A stretch of DNA of 64,000 nt from JALZUR01 sp965205365 (GCA_965205365.1 CBDBGT010000007.1:1-64000), one strand, 5' to 3'. Counted from the first letter of the stretch, positions 26,908 to 36,457 are shown. The notes: generated by a model not told the origin, from the letters alone. A program made the numbers and translations.

Positions 26908-27175
26908 CAATGACTGTACTTGGAAATAAGATGGCGCTAACCCTGCCAGATATCAAAGGACGAGCAATCTGGGCAAGAGGTAATAAATTTACTCAAATTC
27001 AAGCTCCATTTTTATCTGAAGATGAACTTGAAGAAGAACTTTCGATTCTAAAGAATGAGTTAGTTTCTAAAGAAAGAAAATTTCATGGCCCTATGATCTC
27101 TACAGATGTTCTAAAAACGAATATGGATGATGAAATTACTGATTTAGAAAAGGATGACAGCTCAGGAGCCAATAG

Positions 27176-27916
27176 ATCGCCAGAGTAGTCTTAACGGACA
27201 GAGAGTTAAAGCTCTTTCGGTTTTTATTTAGATATAAAGTTGGTTGGATTAAGCAAATTAATCAATTTTGCTATCCTACAAGTTCAGAAAATCATCTAAG
27301 AGCAAGATTAAAAAAGGTTGAAAGCTTAAAAGTTATTAAAACGAGTGGAATGCTTATTAATAAGCGCTATCAAAAGGTTTATCATTTAACTCAAAAAGGT
27401 ATGAATGAGCTGTCTAAAGCAAAATCAATAAGTATCAAAAGGAGTCAGTTTAAAAGTAACAGTAAGGAGCATGACCTTCACCTAATCAACATTATGGAGT
27501 CATTAAAAAGGTCAAGGCATGTCGTAAAGCACTACACGGAAAATGAATTACAATGTATCGAAAAGTTCAATGAGTCTGACTTAACTAAAGAATTTGTTGA
27601 TATTAATAGTGATGCTTTTGTTCAGGTCAACTACGGTAAAAAATTATTTAGTACTGCAATTGAATATGAACATTCTGAAAATGCTGATTCAAAATATGAA
27701 CAATTAGTCCTCAACTACTATCTTAGTTCGACTATCAACATCGTTTTATTTTTCACAAGTCATGACTGGATTAGAGAATTAATTTTTCGTCTTGAAGAAA
27801 AGGATTATACAAATTCAATTCCAAAGTTTTACTTTCTCAAAACACAAAATGACTATGGCATGATTGAAAATCTCACTTTTCAAAATAGAAAAGGAAAAAC
27901 ACTAGACTTAAATTGA
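27176..27916 (+). CDS. Winged-helix protein, replication-relaxation-like (putative)
   Basis: The frame is open from 27176. AGGAG (27164-27168) is followed after seven bases by ATC 27176; the first ATG is only at 27350, inside the conserved fold. From 27176 the protein has LTDRELKLFRFLFRYKVGWI, a recognition helix (SSENHLRARLKKVESLKVI) and a wing ending YHLTQKGMNEL. A second domain (KEHDLHLINIMESL, FSTAIEYEHSENADSKYEQL) resembles the nuclease-like part of replication-relaxation proteins on plasmids and conjugative elements. The start codon is uncertain or mutated. It follows the FtsK-like gene, as in a transfer operon. Function not established. Confidence 0.5.
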   Translation: MARVVLTDRELKLFRFLFRYKVGWIKQINQFCYPTSSENHLRARLKKVESLKVIKTSGMLINKRYQKVYHLTQKGMNELSKAKSISIKRSQFKSNSKEHDLHLINIMESLKRSRHVVKHYTENELQCIEKFNESDLTKEFVDINSDAFVQVNYGKKLFSTAIEYEHSENADSKYEQLVLNYYLSSTINIVLFFTSHDWIRELIFRLEEKDYTNSIPKFYFLKTQNDYGMIENLTFQNRKGKTLDLN

Positions 27917-28033
27917 CGTAATTTGCCTTGGACTAACATTGGTAGTTCTTACCAAGGCAAATCTCACTAACACTATGAAATCATAAGACTTTCATAAGTA
28001 AAACTAAGACTTAAAAGGTCTAAAAGGACATTT

Positions 28034-28492
28034 ATGCATAAGGTATTAATTTTGACTATGGCAACGGCCATATTGACGACAGGCTGTTCAACAATGAAAG
28101 AGTCATTAACAGTAGGTATAGGCACAGGTATGGCAACCGGTGCAGTAGCAGGATCAACAATAAATAAAGATCGAGGCAAAGGTGCATTGCAAGGAGCACT
28201 AATAGGAGGTGCAATAAGCGGAATAGCATCCTACTTTATCCACAAGGGGTTAGATAAACGTGATCAAAAGACTCGCAGAGAAACTCTATTTAACTTAGAC
28301 AAATTTGGAGTTGATTATCCTAAGAATTACTCAACGGGTAATAATCCGGGCCTCTCAATGCCAGTGGTTGAGTCTCAATGGGTTGATACCCAAGTCAAGG
28401 GCAAGAAACTTGTTGAGGGTCATAGAGTATGGATTATTTCTGAGGAACCACAATGGATTCCTAACCAACAATTAAAAAAGGAGAAAAAATAA
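28034..28492 (+). CDS. Glycine-zipper lipoprotein
   Basis: 152 aa with a lipoprotein signal (MHKVLILTMATAILTTGC, lipobox LTTGC). A glycine-zipper stretch follows (GIGTGMATGAVAGS, GALQGALIGGAISGIASYF), which in other proteins inserts into or packs against membranes. The C-terminal 70 residues are hydrophilic (VVESQWVDTQVKGKKLVEGH). Good AAGGA before ATG 28034. It is immediately followed by another lipoprotein gene, and both probably belong to the envelope part of the same transfer element. No specific family is assigned. Confidence 0.7.
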   Translation: MHKVLILTMATAILTTGCSTMKESLTVGIGTGMATGAVAGSTINKDRGKGALQGALIGGAISGIASYFIHKGLDKRDQKTRRETLFNLDKFGVDYPKNYSTGNNPGLSMPVVESQWVDTQVKGKKLVEGHRVWIISEEPQWIPNQQLKKEKK

Positions 28493-28493
28493 G

Positions 28494-29237
28494 ATGCTTA
28501 CTAAAGCAATTATAGTGATTAGCTCTATTGCACTACTGGTTTCATGTGGTGAAAATTGGGATAAAGAATCTGATGAGGTAGTAAAGCACCCTGCACCTGT
28601 TGAAACAATTTACTATGAACCGATCTTAGAGACAGAAATCGTAACAACAGATAAGTTTATAACTGATTTAAACGACAAGGAGACGCTTATCATTACTTTT
28701 AATGGAAAGTTATCTTCTCCTGTCTTTAGCCCTGTCTATCAGCGTAATTATCCATCGGGTTGGACTGATCGAGAATGTGAAATACTTGATCGGCCCTGTA
28801 GACGTTGTGAGTTTTTAAAAAGAAGAATTTGTTGGGACAGAAGAAGATCAGGTCGCTGTAATTTAAAATATAGAAATTTCGATGGTTATAATGAGCAAGA
28901 TATAATCTTCTCTCAAAATTTGAATGAAACAAAGCTTAGAATAAAGATCGGTAATAACTTATACCCTCTAGGAAAAGTCGTAAGCTATTCTGGAGTTTCT
29001 ATTACTACAGAGTTCAAAGTTTCAAAAGAAATGATCCAAGAGTCAAATGAGGCTTACCTATCTATAATTCCAGACACTAATCATGGGAATATCAGAATAG
29101 GCTTTCTTGGCTATGGATCGTGTTTTGGTCATGGCCGGAGAAAGTTTTCTCATGGCGGTTCTACTTCTAGAAGCAATCGCTTAAACCAAGCAAATCGAGC
29201 TTACAAAGTAAATGTAAGTTACAAAAAAATCAAATGA
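28494..29237 (+). CDS. Lipoprotein of unknown function
   Basis: 247 aa. Signal MLTKAIIVISSIALLVSC with lipobox LVSC. A compact Cys/Arg-rich centre (RECEILDRPCRRCEFLKRR, then ICWDRRRSGRCN) suggests disulfides or a metal site outside the cytoplasm. The C-terminal part is beta-rich, with a Gly/His/Arg-rich patch (GYGSCFGHGRRKFSHGG). The start has AAGGAG ten bases upstream and lies one base after the previous stop. I do not recognise the family. Confidence 0.6.
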   Translation: MLTKAIIVISSIALLVSCGENWDKESDEVVKHPAPVETIYYEPILETEIVTTDKFITDLNDKETLIITFNGKLSSPVFSPVYQRNYPSGWTDRECEILDRPCRRCEFLKRRICWDRRRSGRCNLKYRNFDGYNEQDIIFSQNLNETKLRIKIGNNLYPLGKVVSYSGVSITTEFKVSKEMIQESNEAYLSIIPDTNHGNIRIGFLGYGSCFGHGRRKFSHGGSTSRSNRLNQANRAYKVNVSYKKIK

Positions 29238-29243
29238 GGTATT

Positions 29244-29597
29244 ATGAATAAATTAAAATCAGGAAGAATCATTTTAGACGAGGGGGCCAAGACGGCCCTT
29301 TCGTCAATGTATGATGAAATCAGAGATCAAGAATGTGTTAAAGTTACTCCTGCAAAATTATCTTCATGGATAATTCAAAAATTTTACTCAAGTTATTTTC
29401 GGCAACACAAGGCGAAGATTACAAAAGATCACTTTAATTCTAAAGAGTACCTAAAAGGTATTATGAATAATGTCAGTGATGAAGAAAATTTAGAAGAGAT
29501 TTTAAGGAAGGCCCTAAGTAACATCAAGACACCAAGGACTTCTAAATCTAGTGACAAGAAAGATTCAAGAAAAGAACAAAATCAAGAAATCAACTAA
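29244..29597 (+). CDS. Small hypothetical protein
   Basis: 117 aa, six bases after the preceding lipoprotein stop, with TGAGG before the ATG. N-terminal region KSGRIILDEGAKTALSSMYD, then a helical segment (TPAKLSSWIIQKFYSSYF) and a Lys/Ser-rich tail. The helical, basic character and position suggest an accessory DNA-binding or mobilisation protein, but that is inference only. Confidence 0.5.
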   Translation: MNKLKSGRIILDEGAKTALSSMYDEIRDQECVKVTPAKLSSWIIQKFYSSYFRQHKAKITKDHFNSKEYLKGIMNNVSDEENLEEILRKALSNIKTPRTSKSSDKKDSRKEQNQEIN

Positions 29598-29724
29598 GGT
29601 TGATCTAGGCAAGTTTACAATAATTAAAAACTACACCGAAATATCAAAAGAAGAAGAAAAGTCACGATTTAAGCAGCTCTCTAAGCTGATGTTTTCACAT
29701 CTATCAAAGTGTCAGACTGCATAA
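29551..29724 (+). CDS. 57-aa basic ORF overlapping the previous gene
   Basis: GTG 29551 to TAA 29722-29724, in another frame overlapping the previous gene's last 47 bases. It reads VTRKIQEKNKIKKSTKVDLG, KFTIIKNYTEISKEEEKSRF, KQLSKLMFSHLSKCQTA. Composition looks protein-like and the frame runs to just before a promoter-like region. No strong ribosome site is visible, so it may be translationally coupled or a fragment. Confidence 0.4.
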   Translation: MTRKIQEKNKIKKSTKVDLGKFTIIKNYTEISKEEEKSRFKQLSKLMFSHLSKCQTA

Positions 29725-29748
29725 AGTGGCTTATTTGCCTCATTTTCA

Positions 29749-29774
29749 TTGACTAGCGTGTATATTCACGCTAG
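29749..29774 (+). promoter_or_regulatory. Promoter/operator-like palindrome upstream of the XRE gene
   Basis: TTGACT (29749-29754, -35-like) overlaps an 8-bp inverted repeat, CTAGCGTG (29753-29760) and CACGCTAG (29767-29774). The XRE-family gene starts 28 bp downstream, so this may be its own operator. The -10 box is weak (TAGCCT at 17 bp). It could alternatively be a hairpin ending the upstream genes. Confidence 0.45.
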
Positions 29775-29801
29775 CCTTTAATTATCCGATAAGGGAGAGG
29801 T

Positions 29802-30044
29802 ATGACAGATTTGAGGGAAACACAAGTGCCAGAGATAAAAGAGAAGTTGACTCAGGCAATACTTAAAGAAATGGAGACACAAGGCCTCTCTCAAGCAGAG
29901 GTTGGAAGGTTGATAGGAATGGATCGTAAGAACGTAAACAAGACATTGAGGGGCACAGAAAGGGCCATCTCGATCAATCAGTTAGTTCGCATTGCCAATG
30001 GCATTGGTTTGGATATTAACCTCGTAATTAAAAGACAAAAATAG
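29802..30044 (+). CDS. XRE-family transcriptional regulator
   Basis: 80 aa, ATG 29802 with GGGAGAGG directly upstream. Helix-turn-helix GLSQAEVGRLIGMDRKNVNK, then TLRGTERAISINQLVRIANG, which is the HTH_XRE pattern also seen in HigA- or MqsA-like antitoxins. A palindrome in the promoter region suggests self-regulation. No toxin partner is visible upstream; a recombinase gene followed it directly (ATG 30052), so it may be the element's own control protein. Confidence 0.8.
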   Translation: MTDLRETQVPEIKEKLTQAILKEMETQGLSQAEVGRLIGMDRKNVNKTLRGTERAISINQLVRIANGIGLDINLVIKRQK

Positions 30045-31171
30045 GATTACCATGAGAAAAATAGCTATATACCTGAATTCCCTAATTTTTGAACTATGCC
30101 TTGAGACAATAATCTAGTGAAGTTGTATTTCAGACCTTTTAGATCTTTGATGTTGTATCTTTTCACTTAAACATAGTACAATTTTGTACTATGTCGAAAA
30201 GAATTTATGAAGAAAATAGAGGCGGACAAATCTATATCCATGAAATTGAAAGCTACTGGTGCAAAATCAAAAAAGCACCTCGACAGAAAAGAACATATTT
30301 AGGGAAAAAAGATCTCACCACAGGTATGCTTATTACCAAAAAAAATAAAGGCACAGCTCACATACCCTCCGGGTCAAAAATTTTTGGATCAATCTATTTT
30401 CTAGAAAATATTTCTGTAGCTGTAGGCTTAAAAGATATTTTAAAAAAAATTTTTCCTAAGCAGTTTGAGCAAATTCTCCATTTGTCTTATTTTAAAATCT
30501 TAAGAAAAGAAGCTTATTACCTTTACCCCTATTGGCACAATGAAGCTTACGTATCAAACAAGACACAGCAAAGCTCTCAAGAGCTGAGTGATTTTCTTTT
30601 AAATCTAGGAGTTGATGAAAAATCAGTCGAATTTTTTTTTAAACATTGGATAGAAAAAAATCAAAGTAGTGGTGCCGTGATGTTTGATATTACCTCATTA
30701 TCTTCTTATGGAGTTGAGAATGAGTTTTTAGAAAAAGGTTATAACAGAGATGGAGACGTGTTAAAACAAATAAATCTAGGCGTAATAAGTAAAAACTTTA
30801 AAGATAAGTCAGGTCACTTACCATTGGCTTATAGGATATATCCTGGAAGTATTACAGATGTAACAACTTTAAAAAATATATCAAACTTTATAGAGTCATA
30901 CGATCTTAAAACAGAAACCTTCATTATGGACAAGGGGTTTTATAGCCAACAAAACATTAAAGAAATGAGCATGAACAAGCTGAATTTTCTGGTTCCCATG
31001 AGTTTTGCAACAAAACAGTCAAAAGAAATTTTATCTAAGATAAAGAAAAGAATCTTTCCCCCGGTTTTTGGATAGTTGGGACCTGAGAGAAAAATTAATT
31101 ATTTAAAATTCAGTTTAACTTTTGAAATCCACTTTATTTAAACAATATCAGGGGCTTAAAAAGGAAAACAC

Positions 31172-31671
31172 ATGAAAAACAATAACCTCAATAAAACTTA
31201 TAATGAAAACTTTAAACTCAACGCTGTGAAAAAATTACTCGCTGACAAAAAAGGACTCACTTACACCGCTAGTAAACTTAACATTGCCTCTTCAACCCTC
31301 TATGGATGGAAGAAAAAAATGCTAATTTAAATTCTATGACCCACAGCAACAGCAATAAAAAACTCTCTCTTGAAGACAAACTTAACTTTATTAAAAAAAC
31401 TCAATCTTTAAATGAAAACGAACTTGGAAAATTTCTTAGAGAAAATGGACTTAACTCTTCAGACCTTATTAATTTTGAAAAAGAATTACTTGGACAAAAT
31501 CCTGTTGGAAGACCTTCACTTGATCCTGAAATTAAAACTTTAAGGAAAGATAAAATAAACTTAGAAAGATCTTTAAATCGAGCTGAAAAAGCTCTAGCTG
31601 AACAGTCTGCTAGAATCATCTTGTTAAAAAAAAGCCACGAGATCTGGGGGGTCAAAGAGGACGAAGATTAA
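31172..31671 (+). CDS. IS3 OrfA, spread over two frames
   Basis: ATG 31172 (AAAAAGGAAAACAC upstream) opens a 52-codon frame with the HTH_Tnp_1 part: NFKLNAVKKLLADKKG, YTASKLNIASSTLYGWKKK. It stops at 31330, but the -1 frame (31306-31671) continues the protein as NANLNSMTHSNSNKK, NPVGRPSLDPEIKTLRKD and the coiled coil NLERSLNRAEKALAEQSARI. The switch lies at an A7 run (31313-31319). This may be slippage or a one-base deletion. The product normally binds the IS ends and fuses to OrfB. Confidence 0.75.
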
Positions 31672-32711
31672 GTCCTGATGACAAAGAAGTTTGTCTTGAA
31701 TTAATTAACACCTCTTCTAAAAATGGCTGTAGACTTAAACTTGCCTGCAGCGATTTAGAAATTGATATTAAAACTTTCAACCGCTGGAAACTTTCTTTAA
31801 CTGATAAAAGAAAAGGACCCTTATCGCCTCCAAAAAATAAATTAAGTGATAAAGAAAAAGATGAGATCATTAACACCTGTACTTTAAAAAAGTATGTTGA
31901 TGACTCTCCTCATGTGATAGTTTCAAAACTTGCAGATGATGGAGTTTATTTAGCAAGTGAATCAAGTTTTTATAAAGTTTTAAAAGAGAATAAACTTTTA
32001 GTTCATAGAGGAAGAACAAAACCAAAAACTAAACAAAAGCCAAAAGGAATGACTGCAACGGAAGTGAATCAAGTTTATTCTTGGGATATTACTTATTTAA
32101 AAACTTCGGTGCGGGGTCGGTTTTATTATTTATATATGTTTATGGATGTGTTTAGTAGAAAGATTGTAGGTTATAAAGTACACGTTAGAGAAAGTATGGA
32201 TTTATCATCAGAGTTAATTAAAAAGATTTGTGAGAGAGAAAAAATAAAAAGAAATGAGCTAGTATTACATTCAGATAATGGCGGCTCAATGAAGGGAGCA
32301 ACGATGCTAGCAACACTTGATTGGTTGGGAGTTTCAAGTTCATTTAGTAGGCCGAGTGTAAGTAATGACAATGCCTATTCAGAAAGTTTATTTAAGACGT
32401 TAAAGTATGTGCCGGATTATCCAGAGTTTTTTAAAAGCATAGGTGATGCAAGAGACTGGGTTGATAGTTTTGTTAATTGGTACAATGAAGAGCATCGTCA
32501 CAGTGGAATAAAGTTTGTGACGCCATCAGAGCGTCATTTAGGAAAAGATAAAGAGATATTAGAAAAGCGTAAGGAAGTTTATGAAGCAGCAAGAAGGTTA
32601 AAGCCAGAGCGCTGGAGTGGCAGAGGAATTAGGAATTGGGAGCGAGAGAATGTGGTGTATTTAAATTGTTTGCCAAGTGAAAAAGTAGTTGTTATGAAGA
32701 ATGTGGTTTAA
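31632..32711 (+). CDS. IS3 OrfB, DDE integrase (expressed by -1 frameshift)
   Basis: The frame has no good start; it is entered from OrfA at A-rich slippery sequence (A8 then G, 31626-31634; phase A_AAA_AAA), as is usual in IS3. After entry: KPRDLGGQRGRRLSPDD, a helical region, then the rve domain: VNQVYSWDITYLKT (Asp), LVLHSDNGG (Asp) and NDNAYSESLFKTLK (Glu), followed by FVNWYNEEHRHSGIKFVTPS. All catalytic residues are present. The sub-frame starting GTG 31914 alone would miss the N-terminal part. Confidence 0.88.
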   Translation, partial: KPRDLGGQRGRRLSPDDKEVCLELINTSSKNGCRLKLACSDLEIDIKTFNRWKLSLTDKRKGPLSPPKNKLSDKEKDEIINTCTLKKYVDDSPHVIVSKLADDGVYLASESSFYKVLKENKLLVHRGRTKPKTKQKPKGMTATEVNQVYSWDITYLKTSVRGRFYYLYMFMDVFSRKIVGYKVHVRESMDLSSELIKKICEREKIKRNELVLHSDNGGSMKGATMLATLDWLGVSSSFSRPSVSNDNAYSESLFKTLKYVPDYPEFFKSIGDARDWVDSFVNWYNEEHRHSGIKFVTPSERHLGKDKEILEKRKEVYEAARRLKPERWSGRGIRNWERENVVYLNCLPSEKVVVMKNVV

Positions 32712-32908
32712 CTGAATTAAATTTCCCTTCAGGTCCCAACTATCCAAAAATTTTCCGCTTTAATCCTGACAAGGTATTTAAATTCAATGATCTTGTATAT
32801 TCCCATTGTGTAAAAAGAATTGAAACAGGGGGAGTTAAATGTGAGGCGCATATTTTTTTAGATAAGTTACTCCGGTCAAGACAAGAGATCACATTTATGA
32901 ATAAAATA

Positions 32909-33928
32909 ACCCGAGTTCGAACTTTCTAAACCTACTGAAGCAGCCTTTCTTCAAGTACTTGAAGTCTAATAGAGGGTTTTCTTGGACGCAAACAGTACGC
33001 CGTTAGTGCCGAAAGTAAATTTACCACAAAGTTTTTTGGGCTTCGGTGTCTTGAGTGTTCAAGATGAAATTCCTCCTTTAAAATCCCAAAAGCAGTTTCA
33101 ACAATGTACCTTTTCCTCAGGAGTAGTTTATCAAAAAGAGGAACAAACTTATTTTTCATATTGGATTTAAGATTTGTTATGACTTGAACCCCTTTACTCA
33201 TCAATTTTTCAAATAGCTTTTGGGATATATATCCTTTGTCTCCAAACAATTTTCCAAAAATATTCTCAGCTAAACCCTCTACAGGCTTTGTATCATGAAC
33301 ATTTCCTGGGGTTATGGTAAAACTTAAGAGCTCCCCTTTGTGAGAAATTACTATGTGAACTTTAAAACCAAAGAACCAGCCCATTGTTGATTTCCCACGT
33401 TTTGCAAGTCCTTTAAAGGTTTTGTGACGACCGATTCTTTTGTTATTACAAACAACAATGGGACTGGAGTCTACAACAGATATTCCTGTGCAAATATTTG
33501 ATTGCATAAGTGAGTGTAAAAAAATAAGAATTTGAGGTGCTGAAGATTTTTTAAGTTCTACAAACCTATTGTAGGACAAGAGTTTTGGGAAATAAGGTTT
33601 TAGAAATTTTTGAACATAACCTGTATAGAAAGCTTTAAAATTTCTGAAGCCGGAAAATTGGAATAATAAACAGATGGTGATGACTTCAGACTCAGATAAC
33701 GCAGATGGAAAACCTCTCTTTCTTTTGCTGGGTATGAGTTTGGACTGTTCTTTGTTTAACCCTAAAATAAAGTCGTCAACAAGAGTAAAAACTTCTATAA
33801 TTTGATTTTCTTCGATCATTCCCGGCTCCTTTTTGCAGATCAGTAAAAAACAACTAAATCTTACAAAAGGCTGGGATGATCTTTTATTTATCCAGCACTT
33901 AGGTCCTGAAAAAAGTTCGAACTCGGGT
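32909..33928 (-). mobile_element. IS982-family element, second type
   Basis: 1020 bp with inverted repeats ACCCGAGTTCGAACTTT at each end and a 7-bp target repeat TAAAATA (32902-32908, 33929-33935). It sits in the IS4-like transposase gene. The ends resemble those of the deleted element at 19300-19535. Confidence 0.92.
32932..33819 (-). CDS. IS982-family transposase, second type
   Basis: 295 aa. Core motifs GISVVDSSPIVVCNNKRIGR, GKSTMGWFFGFKVH, TPGNVHDTKPV, LFGDKGYISQKLF, KRYIVETAFGILKEEFHLEH and SRHRSPKNFVVN keep the D-D-E order. The protein is clearly diverged from the 299-aa type at 5657. ATG 33819 is preceded by GGAG. The frame is intact, so this may be the helper for the deleted element at 19300-19535. 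Confidence 0.92.
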   Translation of the reverse strand: MIEENQIIEVFTLVDDFILGLNKEQSKLIPSKRKRGFPSALSESEVITICLLFQFSGFRNFKAFYTGYVQKFLKPYFPKLLSYNRFVELKKSSAPQILIFLHSLMQSNICTGISVVDSSPIVVCNNKRIGRHKTFKGLAKRGKSTMGWFFGFKVHIVISHKGELLSFTITPGNVHDTKPVEGLAENIFGKLFGDKGYISQKLFEKLMSKGVQVITNLKSNMKNKFVPLFDKLLLRKRYIVETAFGILKEEFHLEHSRHRSPKNFVVNLLSALTAYCLRPRKPSIRLQVLEERLLQ

Positions 33929-36189
33929 TAAAATATTTGAAATTGAGGAGAATTTTGAGAAGAGGAATTTTAAAGATCAAGAGGAGGCTGTCTCTTTTTT
34001 TGAAGGTGGGCTTAGTTCAAAAAAGAAATTTTTTAAAATTTCCTTGCGAACGATTAAATTGGAGAGGCAAAATGAGGAGATCAATAAAGAATGTGAACGA
34101 TTTGGGTTTATGATTCTTCTATCTAACGAGACAGGTATGACAGCAAAAGAAACTTTGGGTTTATATAGAAGCAAAGATAGAGTTGAAAAAGTATTTTACT
34201 CTTTAAAACATGATATAAATGAATCTCGTAACAGAGTGCATACACTGGAGAATGTTAGAGGGAGTATGTTTATAAGTTTTATAGCTTTGATTTTAATATC
34301 GTTAATTGACCACACAATGAGAGATAAAAACCTTTATAAAAAAATGAGTAAAATAGAATTATATAAAATACTTGAAAGACTGAAGGTTTATAAGCTGGCA
34401 AATAATCAAAAAGTTTTAGGTGAAATATCGAAGAAGCAAAAGGATATATTTTTAGCTTTTAAGATGGCTTCACCCACAAAAATCCCCGGCCATTAGTCCT
34501 GGAAACATAGTTCAAAAATTAGGGAATTCAGGTATATATTGTCGTGTAAGTACAGAAGAGCAAGCTAGAAATAAAGAAGGCTCTATTACTTCACAAATTC
34601 AAAGACTCAATATGAAAGTTGAGGAAAAAAACCGCTATGATAACGATAAATGGGGAAAGGTTGTTAGCATCTATAAAGATGAAGCCTATTCTGGAAAAAA
34701 CACCGACCGCCCTGAGTTTCAAAGAATGATAGCTGATGTTAAAGCAAAGAAAATAAATACAGTTTTAGTAACTGAGCTTTCAAGATTAAGCCGTTCAGTT
34801 ACAGACTTTTTACATTTTATAAAAGAGCTTGAAGATTACGGCTGTGACTTTATTTGTCTGCAATATGATTTTGATACAACTAGCCCTGCCGGAAAAGTTT
34901 TTATGACCATCATTATGGCATTGGCCCAATTTGAAAGAGAGCTAACTGCTGAAAGAATTAAGAACAACTTCCACGCTCGTGCCCTTCGTGGTTTATCAAA
35001 TGGTGGAACCCCATTTCTTGGGTATGACAAAGACCCTGTAAATTCTGGCCAGCTACTACTAAATAAAGATGAATCATTAATTGTTAAAGAAATTTATGAT
35101 TACTTTATAGAAATTGGAAAAATATCAGAAGTCGTTAAACTTTTAACTAAAAAAGGTATTAGAAATAAGGGTTGGATAGCTAAAGATGGTAAGCCTAGAG
35201 GAAATAAGACATTTACTCACGATTCCGTTTGGAGAATTTTGACTAATACTGCCTATATTGGAAAAAGAGAAATTAATAAGGCTAATAAAGATGCTGATCC
35301 AAAAGAGCTTAAATTTGAAGAGCGTTATCAACAAGTTGATGCTAGTTGGAAACCAATTTTAGATGAATCAACCTTTAGTGATGTTCAAAAGAAATTACAA
35401 TTGAATAAGAAAGTAAAAACTGCACCAAAGCATGACTATATCCTTTCAGGTCTTCTTGTTTGTGATGAATGTGGAAAAGCACTATTTGGACAATCTGCAA
35501 ATGGTCGAGGTGGAAAACACTATTACTACGGTCACAAGGGAAAAAGCACTTGTAAAATGAAGCGATATTCAGCTTCTCAGCTAGAATCTGTTATTAAAAA
35601 GCAAATGTTTTCATTTTTAAATAACAAGTCTATGAATGAGCAATTCAAAGAAGCTGTTGCAGAATTAAGTCTATCTAGGCCTCAAACAAATAAGGCCCTA
35701 TTAGAATTAAAATCCAAAGAGATCAAAGAGCTAAAATCAGAGATTGATCGTCTTATGAATTTGATTACCAGTAATGAGCTGGCCACCGGACTTGATGCCA
35801 TTTTAGAAAGAATGGGAAATAATGAAAAACATGTAAAAGTCTTAGAAACTGAGCGTGAAAGCTTGGAGCAAAAGGCATTAATGGAAACTGAAAATAATGT
35901 TGATGAGGATTTTATCCTGAAAGGGATTAAGAAGCTCAGAAGTGAGCGGTTTAGAAAATCGAATTTAGCTAGTAAAAGGGACATTACTAGAAGCGTTATC
36001 AAGTCAGTGCATATTCACCCTGATAACGTAATCAAGATTGATTTTTGGGGTTCTGATGAGCAATCGGAACCTCTTAGAGAAGCTTCACGCAGACAAAAGG
36101 GGGTTGTGCTCCCTTTTCGTAAGCTTGGAAGGCCATTAGAGGCATCATTTAGCATGGGTAGTTCTAATGGAGAAAAGTATTCTGAAATA

Positions 36190-36240
36190 AAAAAAGCCGT
36201 TGGAATGGGAACTTACGTTCTCGATTCTAACGGCTTTTTT
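36190..36240. terminator. Bidirectional rho-independent terminator
   Basis: AAAAAAGCCGTTGGAAT (36190-36206) pairs with ATTCTAACGGCTTTTTT (36224-36240), 17 bp with one G-T pair and a 17-nt loop, with T-runs for both strands. On the minus strand it lies 64 bp after tRNA-Ala and suits it as a terminator; on the plus strand it falls inside the recombinase reading frame. Confidence 0.8.
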
Positions 36241-36304
36241 AATGATCTAAATAATGTTTCCACTTCGGCAGTCTGTCGAACCGTGGTTCGTGCAGTATTA
36301 GAAG

Positions 36305-36380
<76 letters not shown>

Positions 36381-36457
36381 CCAAAAAAATGAAAAAATCC
36401 AAGCTGCCTAAAATTCTATTTTACGTCAAGGGTATTTTAACAAAAGCCTAGAATATA

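Larger units (their letters stand above)
24189..27188 (+). pseudogene. FtsK/SpoIIIE-type DNA translocase, split by ISL3
   Basis: The first part (24189-25425) has two to three membrane segments, then HMLIAGTTGGGKSVFFKQTL (Walker A), LQLYLLDLKKGVEM, KIIIGIDEAS (Walker B) and LSRAAGIHLILATQK. The frame resumes after the IS at 26917 (VLGNKMALTLPDIKGRAIWA, ending 27188). Joining 24189-25425 to 26917-27188 gives 1509 bp, 502 codons plus stop, with no frame change. As it stands the gene ends in IS sequence shortly after ATQK, which removes the C-terminal part of the ATPase fold. It probably acted as the coupling or pumping ATPase of the element, beside the VirB10-like protein. Confidence 0.85.
31069..32750 (+). 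mobile_element. IS3-family insertion sequence
   Basis: Ends TGGATAGTTGGGACCTGA and its inverse are perfect, and the symmetry extends into flanking T5/A5 runs, which blurs the exact borders. A TTTT target repeat (31065-31068, 32751-32754) fits the restored reading frame of the host transposase. Confidence 0.85.
30191..34496 (+). pseudogene. IS4/IS1634-like transposase, in three pieces
   Basis: Pieces 30191-31064, 32751-32908 and 33936-34496 join without frame change to 1593 bp (530 codons plus stop). The first piece has YLGKKDLTTG, MFDITSLSSYG (first Asp), GHLPLAYRIYPGSITDV and TFIMDKGFYSQQ (second Asp). The last has YRSKDRVEKVFYSLKHDI, the Y-R-E-K signature of the IS4 superfamily carrying the Glu, then HTLENVRGSMFISFIALILI. 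The exact joining shows that the two inner elements inserted cleanly. ATG 30191 opens the frame. The element is inactive in its present state. Confidence 0.85.
30071..34533 (+). mobile_element. IS4-superfamily element (IS1634-like) carrying two nested insertions
   Basis: The ends are a perfect inverted repeat of 28 bp (starting ACCTGAATTCCCTAATTTTT). A 4-bp repeat ATAT flanks it (30067-30070, 34534-34537). An IS3-family element (31069-32750) and an IS982-type element (32909-33928) lie inside its transposase gene. Without them the element is about 1750 bp. Confidence 0.88.
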
